A stretch of 64,000 bases of DNA from Streptomyces deccanensis (GCF_022385335.1 NZ_CP092431.1:7874001-7938000); one strand, 5' to 3'. Positions 9,625 to 18,383 are shown, counted from the first letter of the stretch. Notes: generated by a model from the sequence alone, not told the origin. Program-made: numbers and translations.

Positions 9625-9683
9625 CCCGCCCGCCGCCCGCGCGGCCGGGAGAACCGCCGGACGGTGAAGGGCCGGACGGCGAA

Positions 9684-9715
9684 GCGCCCGGATCCGTTCG
9701 GACGGATCCGGGCGC
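9684..9715. terminator. Bidirectional terminator between convergent genes
   Basis: GCGCCCGGATCCGT, loop TCGG, ACGGATCCGGGCGC: a perfect 14-bp stem with a 4-base loop between the stops of the binding protein (9624, plus) and the glycosidase (9725, minus). Confidence 0.85.
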
Positions 9716-9724
9716 CCGCTCGGC

Positions 9725-12700
9725 TCAGCGCACCTCCTTCGCGTACGGCGCGACCGTGATCCGGTCGATCAGCGGGGCGTGGCGGGAGCGGAGCAGCACG
9801 CCGGGGAAGGTGTCCGAGGCGTACGTCGTGCCGTCGAAGTTCGGGAGTTCCTCGGAGCGGAAGGTGAGCGTGTTCTGTCCCTTCCTCAGCTCCACGGGGA
9901 CGGTCAGCTCCCAGAAGTTGTTCTGGTGGAAGGTGTGCGGGAAGGTCACCCGCCGTGTCCCGCCGCCGTTGACGGTCAGGTCGGCGTGGCGGGCGAGCGG
10001 GTCCGGGTTGTAGTGCGTGGCCGGCGACTGCTCGGGGTTGGAGTAGCGGATGCGCAGCGCGTGGGTGCCCGCCCGGTCCGCGGTGACGGTGAACGTGGCG
10101 GTGTTGCCGTTGCCCGGGTCGCCGCCGATCCCGGTGATCGCGGTGCCGCCCGTGGCCAGGGACAGGGGGCTGAGCGCGGCCGAACCGGCGAGCTCGGCGT
10201 CCTTGCCCTCGTACATACGCGTCGGGAGCGTGCCCTCGGTGGAGGTGACCGTCAGGCGGTCGACGAGGGTGGTGGACGAACCCCCGGTCACCGTCACCTT
10301 GTTGACGCCACCGGAGAGGGAGACCGCGACGCCGTTCCCACCCTTGTCCAGCCGCAGCACGTCCTGGCCGTTGACCGAGACGCGGGCGCCCGACCCCTCC
10401 AGGGTGTCGAACCGCAGAGTGGCCTCGCGGTCGGCGGGGGAGTAGACCCAGAACGTGGCGGTGCCCTTCTTCGGGAGCCGCGCCGCGCCCGAGCCGGTGG
10501 CCGCCCGCTTCGGCAGGTCGTAGACGGGCCGTGCCCCGCCGCCCAGCCAGGCGAGTTCACCCTCGTACACCTGGGTGCGGGCGGAGGCGTCCGGCAGGGT
10601 GAGGGTGAGGCGGTCGACGATGGCGTCGCCCTTGGTGACCCGCTTGCCGTCGGCGCTGCTCGCGGCGAGCGTCAGGGTGTGCCTGCCCTTGGTGAGCTTC
10701 ACCGTGGTGTCGGTGTGGTCCCACACCACCCACTTGTAGCCCAGCGGGAGATACAGCTCCTGCTCGCTGTCCGCCTCGCCGTCGACGCGGAGGAAGACGT
10801 TGGTCGGGCCCTGGTCCTTCACCTTGTCGAACGTGTTGAGGGAGTTGGCGAAGACGCTCAGGTCGTAGGTGCCGTCCTCGGGCACGTCCACGGTGAAGTC
10901 GAGCGTCATGTCCGAACCGGTGCGCAGGCCGCCGACGTTGTAGCCGCCGGATGTGTAGAACTTCGACACGTCACGCGGGGAGCCCTCGGGTCCGTTCTTC
11001 GAGTAGCCGGACCCGGTGTGGGCGGCGTCCTCCGCCTCGTACGACTGCTGCCAGCGCGCGGGCGCGTCCTGCGTGGCCCTGGCCTTCCCGGCGGGGCTGA
11101 GCACGATCTCGTACGCCGAGGACTCCTTCAGCGTCGGCAGGGTGCCGTCGCCGAAGTCGACGGAGACCGTGTCGTCGTCGGAGACCTTCAGGTTCGTCTC
11201 CGTGAGCAGCCTCGGGCCGGCGCTGTCGCCGAGCTGTCCGCTCCACTCGATCTCGCGGACCCAGGCGTGGACGTATCTGCCGAAGACCTTCTTCGGGACG
11301 CCGGCGAAGGTGATGTGTCCCTTGCCGGTGGAGCCGCCGAAGATCAGCCGGGCCTGCTTCTTCCTCTCGTCGAGCGTGGCCACGCCCTGCATGGTGTAGC
11401 TCTCGCCCGGGAACGGCGGGCCCACCTCCACCGTGTGCCCGCTCATCGAGGCGTACGCGTTCAGCAGCCACCACTGCCCGTTGCCGCGGCCCGACTGCAC
11501 GGCCGAGTCGGAGAGGTTGCCGTCGATGTTCCAGTACGCGATGTCGGCGTCCACCTTGGACTCCTCGATCGCGGACACCCACTGGATCATCTGGCCGGGG
11601 ACCGAGGTGTGGTAGTTGAAGGCGTACTCGTTGATGTTGACGGGCAGTTGGGAGCCCTCACGCGAGGTGCCCTTGAACAGCTCCTTCTCCCAGCCCCGGT
11701 ATTTGGCGACGCTGTCGCGCACCGCCTCCGGGTGGCTCAGCTCGTGCCAGGTGATCACCTCGGGGAGGGTGCCCGCGGCCAGGGTGTGCGAGAGGAAGCC
11801 CTTCACCTGGTCGTACAGGACACTGGTGTTGGGGCCGGCGATCCGGGCGTCCGGCATCCTCTTCTTGATCAGCCGGTACGCGGAGTCCCAGGCGGCGAAG
11901 AAGGCGTCGGGGTCGTCGAGCCAGCTGACCTTGTCGTAGCTCCACTCGCCGGTGCCGAACATGTTGCCCTCGGGCTCGTTGAACGGCACGAAGACGATGT
12001 TGTCCTGGTACTCCTTCGGCAGCTTCAGGACCTGGTCGACCTGCTTGGCGATCTTCTCCTCGTACTGCTCGACCTTCTCCGCCGGGGTGTCGCCCGGCCA
12101 CTGGTACGGGAAGCCGCGGTGGATGTCGGTCATGTAGATGTACACATCGCCGTCGGTGGAGTCCGCCAGCGGCTTCACCACCTCCAGCGCGTCGGCCCCC
12201 GGGTGCTGCGGACCGTCCTGCGCCTTGGTGGAGACCGTGCGCAGCCCCATGCCCTCGATGAGGTTGTTGGTGGGCACGTCCGGCCCGTACACGCCGTAGA
12301 GGGTGCCGGAGGCACCGCCGTGGAACGCGCCGGTGTCCGAGGTGAGGTCGACGGTGAGCTGCCCCTCCCGGACCACGGCGACGGTCGCCTGCACGTCCTG
12401 TCCGGCCGCGCGCCCGGCCACCGTGAACGTGCCGGGCCGGGCGTACTTCTCCTCCGGTACGGCGTCCCAGACGACCGGCGTGTCACGGTCGTAGCCGTCG
12501 GACCAGGAGGAGCGGACCGACGTGGGCAGGGTCGGGGCGGTCCCGGTGGTGGTGCGCACGTCGAAGGACGTCCGCGACAGCGTCCGGAGGGTGGGGGTGT
12601 CGCCGACCATCTGCGCCACCTGCTCGGCGCTCAGCGCCGAGTGCCACACCGTGAAGTCGTCGATCGCGCCCTTGAGCAGCGGGTCCGGCCAGAACGACTT

Positions 12701-13378
12701 GCCGATGTAACCGGCGGCCGTGGCCGAGGCGTCCAGCAGCTCCTTGGCCTTCACCCCGGTCTTCGCGGAGGAGACGGCCACGCCGTCCAGGTAGGTGGTG
12801 ACCCGTCCGGCGGCGGTGTCGAGGGTGACCGTGACCGTCCGCCAGGCGTCGGCGGGGAGCGCCGCGTACCCGGAGACCTGGGACTCCGCGCCCCCGCCGC
12901 CGGTGGTCACGGCGGTGCGCAGCACCCCGCCGTTGTTGGACGGGGTGGTGAAGAGGTACCTCGTGGTGTCGGTGCCCAGGTCGAAGATCCGCTGCCAGGA
13001 CGCCTTGTCGCCGTCCCACTTCAGACGGGCCGACACCGTCAGGTCGGTCGCGTCGCCGACCACCGCCCGGGGCAGGCGGACGTACGCGCCGTCGGAGGTG
13101 GGCGCGCCGCCGGGCAGGGCGAGCGCCCTGCCGCCGCCCGTGCCCTCGACGGACCGCGCGGTGGAGCCGTTGACCAGGCTCGCCGTCAGACCGTTGCCGG
13201 AGACGTCCGTGATCCTCCCGGACGCGAGGTCGTCCTCGTCGAAGGTGTAGCGGGCCGTGGGCCGGGGCGCGTCGGCCGCCTGGGCGGGGGCGGCCGGCGC
13301 GACCAGCGCGCCCGCGCTGAGGGCCAGCGCCACGGCGGCCGGGGCCCGGCGCCGGGCTGATCTGTCAGCGGATGACAT
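9725..13378 (-). CDS. Large secreted multimodular glycoside hydrolase (LamG, Big_4-like, GH-A barrel, CBMs)
   Basis: 1217-aa secreted enzyme. A Sec signal occupies residues 1-36 (PAAVALALSAGALVAP, cleavage after AQA). Order: LamG/concanavalin-like domain ~40-250; bacterial Ig-like (Big_4-type) linker ~268-337; TIM-barrel hydrolase ~340-760; CBM6/35-like module starting YEAEDAAHTGSGY ~776-930; further beta-sandwich modules ~935-1217. The barrel has the GH-A clan pair: acid/base Glu468 in VPFNEPEG and nucleophile Glu584 in NINEYAFNYH, 116 residues apart, suggesting a retaining enzyme of a GH39-like family. Substrate unknown. The ATG at 13378 gives the signal peptide; a longer frame to 13618 does not. 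The promoter carries the same palindrome as the divergent LacI gene. Confidence 0.83.
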   Translation of the reverse strand: MSSADRSARRRAPAAVALALSAGALVAPAAPAQAADAPRPTARYTFDEDDLASGRITDVSGNGLTASLVNGSTARSVEGTGGGRALALPGGAPTSDGAYVRLPRAVVGDATDLTVSARLKWDGDKASWQRIFDLGTDTTRYLFTTPSNNGGVLRTAVTTGGGGAESQVSGYAALPADAWRTVTVTLDTAAGRVTTYLDGVAVSSAKTGVKAKELLDASATAAGYIGKSFWPDPLLKGAIDDFTVWHSALSAEQVAQMVGDTPTLRTLSRTSFDVRTTTGTAPTLPTSVRSSWSDGYDRDTPVVWDAVPEEKYARPGTFTVAGRAAGQDVQATVAVVREGQLTVDLTSDTGAFHGGASGTLYGVYGPDVPTNNLIEGMGLRTVSTKAQDGPQHPGADALEVVKPLADSTDGDVYIYMTDIHRGFPYQWPGDTPAEKVEQYEEKIAKQVDQVLKLPKEYQDNIVFVPFNEPEGNMFGTGEWSYDKVSWLDDPDAFFAAWDSAYRLIKKRMPDARIAGPNTSVLYDQVKGFLSHTLAAGTLPEVITWHELSHPEAVRDSVAKYRGWEKELFKGTSREGSQLPVNINEYAFNYHTSVPGQMIQWVSAIEESKVDADIAYWNIDGNLSDSAVQSGRGNGQWWLLNAYASMSGHTVEVGPPFPGESYTMQGVATLDERKKQARLIFGGSTGKGHITFAGVPKKVFGRYVHAWVREIEWSGQLGDSAGPRLLTETNLKVSDDDTVSVDFGDGTLPTLKESSAYEIVLSPAGKARATQDAPARWQQSYEAEDAAHTGSGYSKNGPEGSPRDVSKFYTSGGYNVGGLRTGSDMTLDFTVDVPEDGTYDLSVFANSLNTFDKVKDQGPTNVFLRVDGEADSEQELYLPLGYKWVVWDHTDTTVKLTKGRHTLTLAASSADGKRVTKGDAIVDRLTLTLPDASARTQVYEGELAWLGGGARPVYDLPKRAATGSGAARLPKKGTATFWVYSPADREATLRFDTLEGSGARVSVNGQDVLRLDKGGNGVAVSLSGGVNKVTVTGGSSTTLVDRLTVTSTEGTLPTRMYEGKDAELAGSAALSPLSLATGGTAITGIGGDPGNGNTATFTVTADRAGTHALRIRYSNPEQSPATHYNPDPLARHADLTVNGGGTRRVTFPHTFHQNNFWELTVPVELRKGQNTLTFRSEELPNFDGTTYASDTFPGVLLRSRHAPLIDRITVAPYAKEVR

Positions 13379-13623
13379 GGGGTGCGTCCTCGATCCTTGA
13401 GTAACGGGTGCCGGTCGGCCCGCCCGGGCCCCGGCCGCGCGTCCGTGTGCCGGGGCGCGGGGCGGGTCCGAGGGGGGTGCGGGGGGTACGGGTGGCAGCG
13501 ATGCGGAATCGGTTCGATCGGCCGCGCTCCGGAGCCGGGGCGGCGGATCCGGGCGGCCGTGACGGGCTCCGCGGACCAGGATGTGCGCGGAACCGGGGCC
13601 GGCCACCGGAAGGATCACTTCGT

Positions 13624-13635
13624 CGAACCGGTTCG
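13624..13635. promoter_or_regulatory. LacI-type operator CGAACCGGTTCG on the glycosidase promoter
   Basis: Perfect 12-bp palindrome with the central CG step typical of LacI-family operators, lying just downstream of the -10 element of the glycosidase gene (minus strand), where a bound repressor would cover the transcription start. Confidence 0.8.
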
Positions 13636-13639
13636 CAGG

Positions 13640-13668
13640 AAGCTAGCACCGGGGAATTCAGGCAGCAA
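13640..13668 (-). promoter_or_regulatory. Predicted promoter of the glycosidase gene
   Basis: On the minus strand TTGCTG (13668-13663), 17 bases, TAGCTT (13645-13640). The start would fall at about 13633, inside the adjacent palindrome, leaving a leader of about 255 bases. Confidence 0.65.
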
Positions 13669-13749
13669 TACCCCGGACGTGAGCGGAGCCGATGAAGGCC
13701 GTGAAACGTCCGGATTGCCATGCTGTGACGAGAAGTGCCGTGCGGGGTG

Positions 13750-13778
13750 TTGACAGCCGTCCGCCGTGTTCCTACCTT
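13750..13778 (+). promoter_or_regulatory. Predicted promoter of the lacI-type gene
   Basis: TTGACA (13750-13755), 17-base spacer, TACCTT (13773-13778): a consensus -35 and a good -10. Transcription would start near 13785, immediately before the palindrome at 13788. Confidence 0.75.
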
Positions 13779-13787
13779 CACTTCACG

Positions 13788-13799
13788 CGAACCGGTTCG
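13788..13799. promoter_or_regulatory. LacI-type operator CGAACCGGTTCG at the lacI promoter
   Basis: Second perfect copy, placed at about +3 to +14 of the predicted lacI transcript; expected to mediate autorepression. Confidence 0.8.
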
Positions 13800-13869
13800 A
13801 CAACCGGAGAACGCACCCTCATCGGCCCACCCGTCCACGCGGCTCGGACGCTCCGCTACCGTGGAGCGC

Positions 13870-13881
13870 CGAACCGGTTCG
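13870..13881. promoter_or_regulatory. LacI-type operator CGAACCGGTTCG before the lacI ribosome site
   Basis: Third perfect copy, 82 bases (centre to centre) downstream of the second and only three bases before the AAGGAG ribosome site. It could act as a roadblock or as an auxiliary operator. Confidence 0.75.
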
Positions 13882-13896
13882 AGCAAGGAGCCCTCC

Positions 13897-14913
13897 GTGA
13901 ACATCGGTGAGATCGCCCGGCGAGCCGGTGTCTCGCGGAGCACCGTGTCCTACGCGCTGAGCGGCAAACGCCCCGTGTCGGACGACACCCGCCGGAAGAT
14001 CCAGCGGGTCATCGACGAGCTGGACTACCGGCCCAACGCCAGCGCCCGCGCCCTGGCCAACGGGCGGACCAACACGATCGGTCTGGTCTTCCCGCCGGCC
14101 GGCAACCACTACACGGGCATGCAGCTGGACTTCATCGGAAGTGTGGTGGAGGCCGCCGCCGCCCACGACTACGACGTGCTGCTGTCGCCCAGCGGCGTCG
14201 ACAGCGACCGTTCCTTCCAGCGGCTGCTGGGGGAGCGGCGGGTCGACGGCGCGATCCTGATGGAGATCAGACTGGAGGACGACCGGGTCGATCACCTGGC
14301 CGCCCTGGACTTCCCCTCCGTCGCCATCGGCCGCACCGCCCGGCCGGAGGGCGGCTGGTGGGTGGGCCTGGACCACACCGCGCTGGCGGCGGCGTGCGTC
14401 CACCACCTCGCGGACCTCGGCCACCGCAGGGTCGCCTTCGTCAACCGGCCCGAGCAGCTGCTGCGGGCCGGGTACGAGTCAGCGCACCGGGGCCTCGACG
14501 GCTTCACCAAGGCCGCCGCCGAGCGGGGCCTGACCGTGCGGTCGTACACCTGCGGGGACGACGCCGGCTCCGGGCAGGCGTGCCTGGAGCGGATCCTTCG
14601 GGACGACCCGGCGACCACGGCCCTGGTCACCCTGAACGAGGCGGCGCTGGGCGGCCTCTACCGGGGGCTGGCCCGGGCCGGCCGCCATGTGCCGCGCGAC
14701 TTCTCCGTCACCGGGGTGGTGGCCGCCCGCTGGGCGGAGACGGTGACACCGCAGCTCACCGCGGCGGACGTACCGGCGGAGGAGCTGGGCCGTCTCGCCG
14801 TCGACCTCCTCGTCGAACGGCTGGACGACCCCGACGCGACGCCCCGGAACCACCTCCTCGTACCGCCGATCTCCCTGCGCGCCAGCACCGGTCCGGCCTT
14901 CGGGGCCACCTGA
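13897..14913 (+). CDS. LacI-family transcriptional repressor of the sugar island
   Basis: 338 aa, the usual LacI length. The N-terminal helix-turn-helix and hinge (NIGEIARRAGVSRSTVSYAL, then PNASARALANGRTNTIGLVF) are followed by a periplasmic-binding-protein-like effector domain (SVAIGRT, VTGVVAARWAE) to residue ~335. The GTG at 13897 follows AAGGAG at six bases; a longer frame from 13735 would add ~54 residues before the HTH and was rejected. It is divergent from the large glycosidase and upstream of the ABC transporter genes. Three copies of CGAACCGGTTCG around its own and the divergent promoter make autorepression and control of the glycosidase likely. The inducer is presumably an oligosaccharide from that enzyme, which is inference. 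Confidence 0.92.
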   Translation: MNIGEIARRAGVSRSTVSYALSGKRPVSDDTRRKIQRVIDELDYRPNASARALANGRTNTIGLVFPPAGNHYTGMQLDFIGSVVEAAAAHDYDVLLSPSGVDSDRSFQRLLGERRVDGAILMEIRLEDDRVDHLAALDFPSVAIGRTARPEGGWWVGLDHTALAAACVHHLADLGHRRVAFVNRPEQLLRAGYESAHRGLDGFTKAAAERGLTVRSYTCGDDAGSGQACLERILRDDPATTALVTLNEAALGGLYRGLARAGRHVPRDFSVTGVVAARWAETVTPQLTAADVPAEELGRLAVDLLVERLDDPDATPRNHLLVPPISLRASTGPAFGAT

Positions 14914-15259
14914 CCCCGAAGGCCCCGGCCCGCTGACCCGACTACAGCACGCACCCTGACCTGACGACAGCTTCGGCCCCTGCCCTGACGACAGCCTCGG
15001 CCCGCTGACCCGACGACAGCCCCGGCCCCTGACCCGACGACAGCCCCGGCCGCTCCGACGACAGCCCGGCCCCTGCCCTGACGACCGCCCCGGCCCCTGC
15101 CCTGACCACGGCCTCGCCCGACCTGACTCCAGCCTCGCCCTTCTGCCTGATGACGGCCTCGGCACCCGAATCCCTCCTCGCCGTCGTTCGGCGTGCCCGG
15201 CTTCCTCCCTCATCCCTCCCTCTCACGGCACACCCATGCCTGAAGCTAAGGAATCCGCC
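14914..15259. repeat. 346-bp gap with ~9 degenerate copies of a 24-bp repeat
   Basis: From about 14956 to 15170 the sequence is a run of imperfect repeats of a unit close to CCTGACGACAGCCCCGGCCC plus four bases, 21-28 bases long. No copy of the CGAACCGGTTCG operator and no clear promoter is seen, so the transporter genes may be read through from the lacI promoter. No gene is supported. Confidence 0.7.
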
Positions 15260-16507
15260 ATGCACAGCACCTCCAGACAGCGCCGTCTGACCGTCGCAGC
15301 CCTGACGGCCCTGGCCGTGACCGCCGGCTCCACCGCATGCTCCTCCGGCTCGGGCAGCACCGGCGCCAAGGACGCGGACAGCGGCACGTACACCGTCTGG
15401 GACCCGTACCCGCAGTTCGCCAAGGGCTCGGCGTGGACGAAGCTGCTGGACAAGTGCGGCACCGACGCGGGCGTGAAGATCAAGCGGACCGGCTTCGACA
15501 CCAGCGACCTGCCCAACAAGACCCTGCTGGCGGCTCAGCAGGGCAACTCCCCGGACGTCCTCATCGTCGACAACCCGGTGGTCTCCACCCTGGCCGAGGC
15601 GGGCGTGCTCACCACGACCGACGACAACAAGCTCGACACCTCGGCGGTGGACCCCAACCTGCTCGCGGCCGGCCAGTCCGGCGGCAAGACCTACGGCACC
15701 CCGATCGGCGCCAACACCCTCGCCCTCTACTACAACAAGGAGGTACTGAAGGAGGCCGGCGTCGACATCGCCTCGGTCAAGGACTGGACGTCGCTGACGG
15801 CGGCGCTGGCGAAGGTCGAGAAGGCCGGCAAGAAGGGGATCACCTTCTCGGCGATCGGCACGGAGGAGGGCAGCTTCCAGTTCCTGCCCTGGTTCTGGGG
15901 CGCGGGCGCCCAGCTCACCGCACTCGACTCCGCCGAGGCCGTCTCCGCGCTGTCCCTGTGGAAGGGCTGGCTAGACAAGGGCTACGCCCCCAACTCGGTC
16001 ATCAACAACACCCAGACCACCAGCTGGCAGGAGTTCGCCACCGGCGACTACGCGTTCAGCGAGAACGGCACCTGGCAGCTCGCGGGCGCCGAGAAGGCCG
16101 GCTTCGACTACGGCGTGATACCCGTCCCGGCCGCCGAGGGCGGCAACGCGGCGGCCCCAACCGGTGGCGAGTTCGTGACCGTCCCGGTCCAGAAGGACGC
16201 CGCCCGCTACGCCACCTCGCAGAAGCTCGTCACCTGCCTCACCAGCACCGACAACCTCAACGACACCGACACCACCCTGTCCTACGTCGCTCCCACCGGC
16301 GAGGTCCAGGACAAGCAGGTCGCGGCGAACGCCGAGCTGAAGCCGTGGGTCGAGGCGGTCAAGGCGGCCAAGGGCCGGACCAGCGACGACCTGGGCACCA
16401 AGTACCCCAAGATCTCCGAGCAGTTGTGGAAGGCCGTCCAGTCCGCGCTCAGCGGCGCCGAGTCGCCGAAGGACGCGCTGGTCAAGGCCCAGTCGGCCGT
16501 CAAGTAG
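15260..16507 (+). CDS. Sugar ABC transporter substrate-binding lipoprotein
   Basis: 415-aa family-1 extracellular binding protein. The lipoprotein signal is RRLTVAALTALAVTAG with lipobox GSTAC at about residue 25. The mature part starts YTVWDPYPQF, followed by the family pattern LLAAQQGNSPDVLIVDN and GTPIGANTLALYYNKEVL. The ATG at 15260 has AAGGAAT upstream; the in-frame ATG at 15236 lacks a ribosome site. It is followed at six bases by the first permease, so the three genes form one operon. No ATPase is encoded; a shared MsiK-type ATPase elsewhere is usual for Streptomyces sugar importers. The ligand is unknown, probably an oligosaccharide from the adjacent glycosidases. Confidence 0.9.
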   Translation: MHSTSRQRRLTVAALTALAVTAGSTACSSGSGSTGAKDADSGTYTVWDPYPQFAKGSAWTKLLDKCGTDAGVKIKRTGFDTSDLPNKTLLAAQQGNSPDVLIVDNPVVSTLAEAGVLTTTDDNKLDTSAVDPNLLAAGQSGGKTYGTPIGANTLALYYNKEVLKEAGVDIASVKDWTSLTAALAKVEKAGKKGITFSAIGTEEGSFQFLPWFWGAGAQLTALDSAEAVSALSLWKGWLDKGYAPNSVINNTQTTSWQEFATGDYAFSENGTWQLAGAEKAGFDYGVIPVPAAEGGNAAAPTGGEFVTVPVQKDAARYATSQKLVTCLTSTDNLNDTDTTLSYVAPTGEVQDKQVAANAELKPWVEAVKAAKGRTSDDLGTKYPKISEQLWKAVQSALSGAESPKDALVKAQSAVK

Positions 16508-16513
16508 CCAGGG

Positions 16514-17512
16514 ATGCCCGGTCCGCCGATGAACGACACGAAACAGCTCCCGGACCGCCGGTCCGCGCACGACCGGAACGGGGCGGCCACCACCGCCCCG
16601 CCCCGGGGCCCCGCGCGCGTCCGCCGCCGTCCGGCCTCCTCACAGTGGGCCGCCTGGGCCTTCCTCGCCCCGGTCACCCTCTACCTCGCCCTCTTCTACG
16701 CCTATCCCCTCTACCGCAACCTCGACCTGAGCCTGCGCGACTACACCGTCCGCTCCTTCGTCGAGGGCGACGCGCCCTTCATCGGCCTGGCGAACTATCA
16801 GAAGGTCTTCGACGACCCGACCTTCGCGCCCGCCCTGCTGCACACCGTCGTCTTCACCGCCGTGTGCCTGGTCTTCCAGTACGCCATCGGCCTGGCGCTC
16901 GCGGTCTTCTTCCACCAGCACTTCCGGCTCTCCACCACCCTGCGGGCCCTGTTCCTGGTGCCCTGGCTGCTGCCGCTGATCGTGTCCGCCTCCACCTGGT
17001 CGTGGATGTTCAACAGCGACTCCGGCATCGTCAACGCCGCCCTGCACGCCGTCGGCGTCGGGCCGGTGAACTGGCTGACCTCACCGGACTGGTCGCTGAC
17101 CTCGGTGATCATCGCGAACATCTGGATCGGGGTCCCCTTCAACCTGGTCGTTCTGCACAGCGGTCTGCAGTCCGTCCCCGGATCGCTGTACGAGGCCGCG
17201 GCCCTCGACGGGGCGAACGCCTGGCAGCGGTTCTGGCGCATCACCTTCCCCCTGCTGCGCCCGGTCTCCGCCATCACCCTGCTGCTGGGCCTCGTCTACA
17301 CGCTCAAGGTCTTCGACATCATCTGGATCATGACCAAGGGCGGCCCGGCTGACTCGTCCACCACCTTCGCCACCTGGTCCTACCAGCTCGGCTTCGGCAA
17401 CCTGCTGCCCGCCTTCGGCCCCGGCGCGGCCGTCGGCAACCTGCTCGTGGTCGCCGCCCTGGTCTTCGGTCTGGTGTACGTCCGGGCCCAGCGGAAGCAG
17501 GCACTGTCATGA
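16514..17512 (+). CDS. Sugar ABC transporter permease, MalF type
   Basis: 332-aa inner-membrane permease with about six helices. The cytoplasmic loop that docks the ATPase shows the family EAA motif (YEAAALDGANAWQRFWRITF). A ~45-residue polar N-terminus precedes the first helix (WAFLAPVTLYLALFYAYPLY). The ATG at 16514 was used; the in-frame ATG at 16529 is possible. The stop overlaps the next gene's ATG by four bases (ATGA), so the permeases are coupled. Confidence 0.92.
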   Translation: MPGPPMNDTKQLPDRRSAHDRNGAATTAPPRGPARVRRRPASSQWAAWAFLAPVTLYLALFYAYPLYRNLDLSLRDYTVRSFVEGDAPFIGLANYQKVFDDPTFAPALLHTVVFTAVCLVFQYAIGLALAVFFHQHFRLSTTLRALFLVPWLLPLIVSASTWSWMFNSDSGIVNAALHAVGVGPVNWLTSPDWSLTSVIIANIWIGVPFNLVVLHSGLQSVPGSLYEAAALDGANAWQRFWRITFPLLRPVSAITLLLGLVYTLKVFDIIWIMTKGGPADSSTTFATWSYQLGFGNLLPAFGPGAAVGNLLVVAALVFGLVYVRAQRKQALS

Positions 17513-18333
17513 ACCGAAGCACCTCCCGCAGCTGGTGGAAGACGGCCGTCGGCCTGCTGCTCACCGGGGTCATGCTCTTCCCGGTCTACTGGATGGTCAA
17601 CGTCTCCTTCACTCGCGACCAGGACATGCGCAAGAGCCCGCCGGACCTGTTCCCGGCCCACGGCACCCTGGCCGGCTACCGCACCGTGCTCGACGAGCAA
17701 CTGCCCTACCTCGCCACCAGCCTCGTCGTCGCCCTCGGCACCGTCGTCCTGACCGTGGCCCTGGCCGCGCCCGCCGGCTACGCCCTGGCCAAGCTGCGCC
17801 CGCGCGGCGGCGGCGTACTGAGCTTCCTGCTCCTGGCCGCCCAGATGGTCCCCGGCATCATCATGGCGATGGGCTTCTACGCCATCTACCTCCAGCTCGG
17901 CCTGCTCCAGACCGTCCCCGGCCTGATAGTCGCCGACTCCACCCTCGCCGTCCCCTTCGCGGTGCTCATCTTCACCGCGTTCATGTCCGGCATCCCCGGC
18001 GAACTGCTCCAGGCCGCGCAGATGGACGGGGCGCGGGCGCTGCGCACCTTCTGGTCGATCGTCCTGCCGATGAGCCGCAACGCCGTCGTCACGGTCTCGC
18101 TGTTCGCGTTCCTGTGGTCCTGGTCCGACTTCGTCTTCGCCAACACCCTGGTCAACGGCGGGGCCCACGAACCGATCACCCTCGGCGTCTACCACTACAT
18201 CGGCAACAACAACCAGGAGTGGAACGCCATCATGGCCACCGCCGTCGTGGCCTCCCTGCCCGCGGCGGTCATCCTCGTCCTCGCCCAGCGCTATGTGGCG
18301 GCCGGTGTCACCACCGGCGCCGTCAAGGACTGA
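17509..18333 (+). CDS. Sugar ABC transporter permease, MalG type
   Basis: 274-aa second permease of the same importer, about six helices, with the EAA-loop pattern LLQAAQMDGARALRTFWSIV and the MalG-like ending in which the last helix is followed by a short basic tail. The first helix is VGLLLTGVMLFPVYWMVNVS. It starts with ATG overlapping the MalF-type stop. The stop codon lies within the first unit of a 17-bp tandem duplication. Confidence 0.92.
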   Translation: MNRSTSRSWWKTAVGLLLTGVMLFPVYWMVNVSFTRDQDMRKSPPDLFPAHGTLAGYRTVLDEQLPYLATSLVVALGTVVLTVALAAPAGYALAKLRPRGGGVLSFLLLAAQMVPGIIMAMGFYAIYLQLGLLQTVPGLIVADSTLAVPFAVLIFTAFMSGIPGELLQAAQMDGARALRTFWSIVLPMSRNAVVTVSLFAFLWSWSDFVFANTLVNGGAHEPITLGVYHYIGNNNQEWNAIMATAVVASLPAAVILVLAQRYVAAGVTTGAVKD

Positions 18334-18370
18334 GCCCCGTCAAGGACTGAGCCCCGCCAAGGATTGCCCT
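18322..18370 (+). repeat. 17-bp tandem duplication over the permease stop codon
   Basis: GTCAAGGACTGAGCCCC occurs twice in direct succession (18322-18338 and 18339-18355), followed by a third, mutated copy. The first copy contains the permease stop codon, so the duplication extended only the untranslated part. Confidence 0.9.
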
Positions 18371-18383
18371 GACCCGCCACCAC

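Larger units (their letters stand above)
13379..13896. other. 518-bp divergent regulatory region of the glycosidase and lacI genes
   Basis: Holds two opposed promoters and three perfect CGAACCGGTTCG palindromes listed separately, plus a one-mismatch core (GAATCGGTTC, 13505-13514) inside the ~255-base glycosidase leader. No gene is supported in this stretch. Confidence 0.8.

Noticed and set aside
9779..13360. 1193-codon plus-strand frame opposite the large glycosidase
   Set aside because: Composition is Val/Gly/Arg-rich with no domain. The minus-strand protein has a signal peptide and catalytic motifs.
14956..15170. Repeat tract considered as a CRISPR or as a coding repeat on the minus strand
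   Set aside because: Units are adjacent and degenerate with no unique spacers; the minus frame has no start context or domain.
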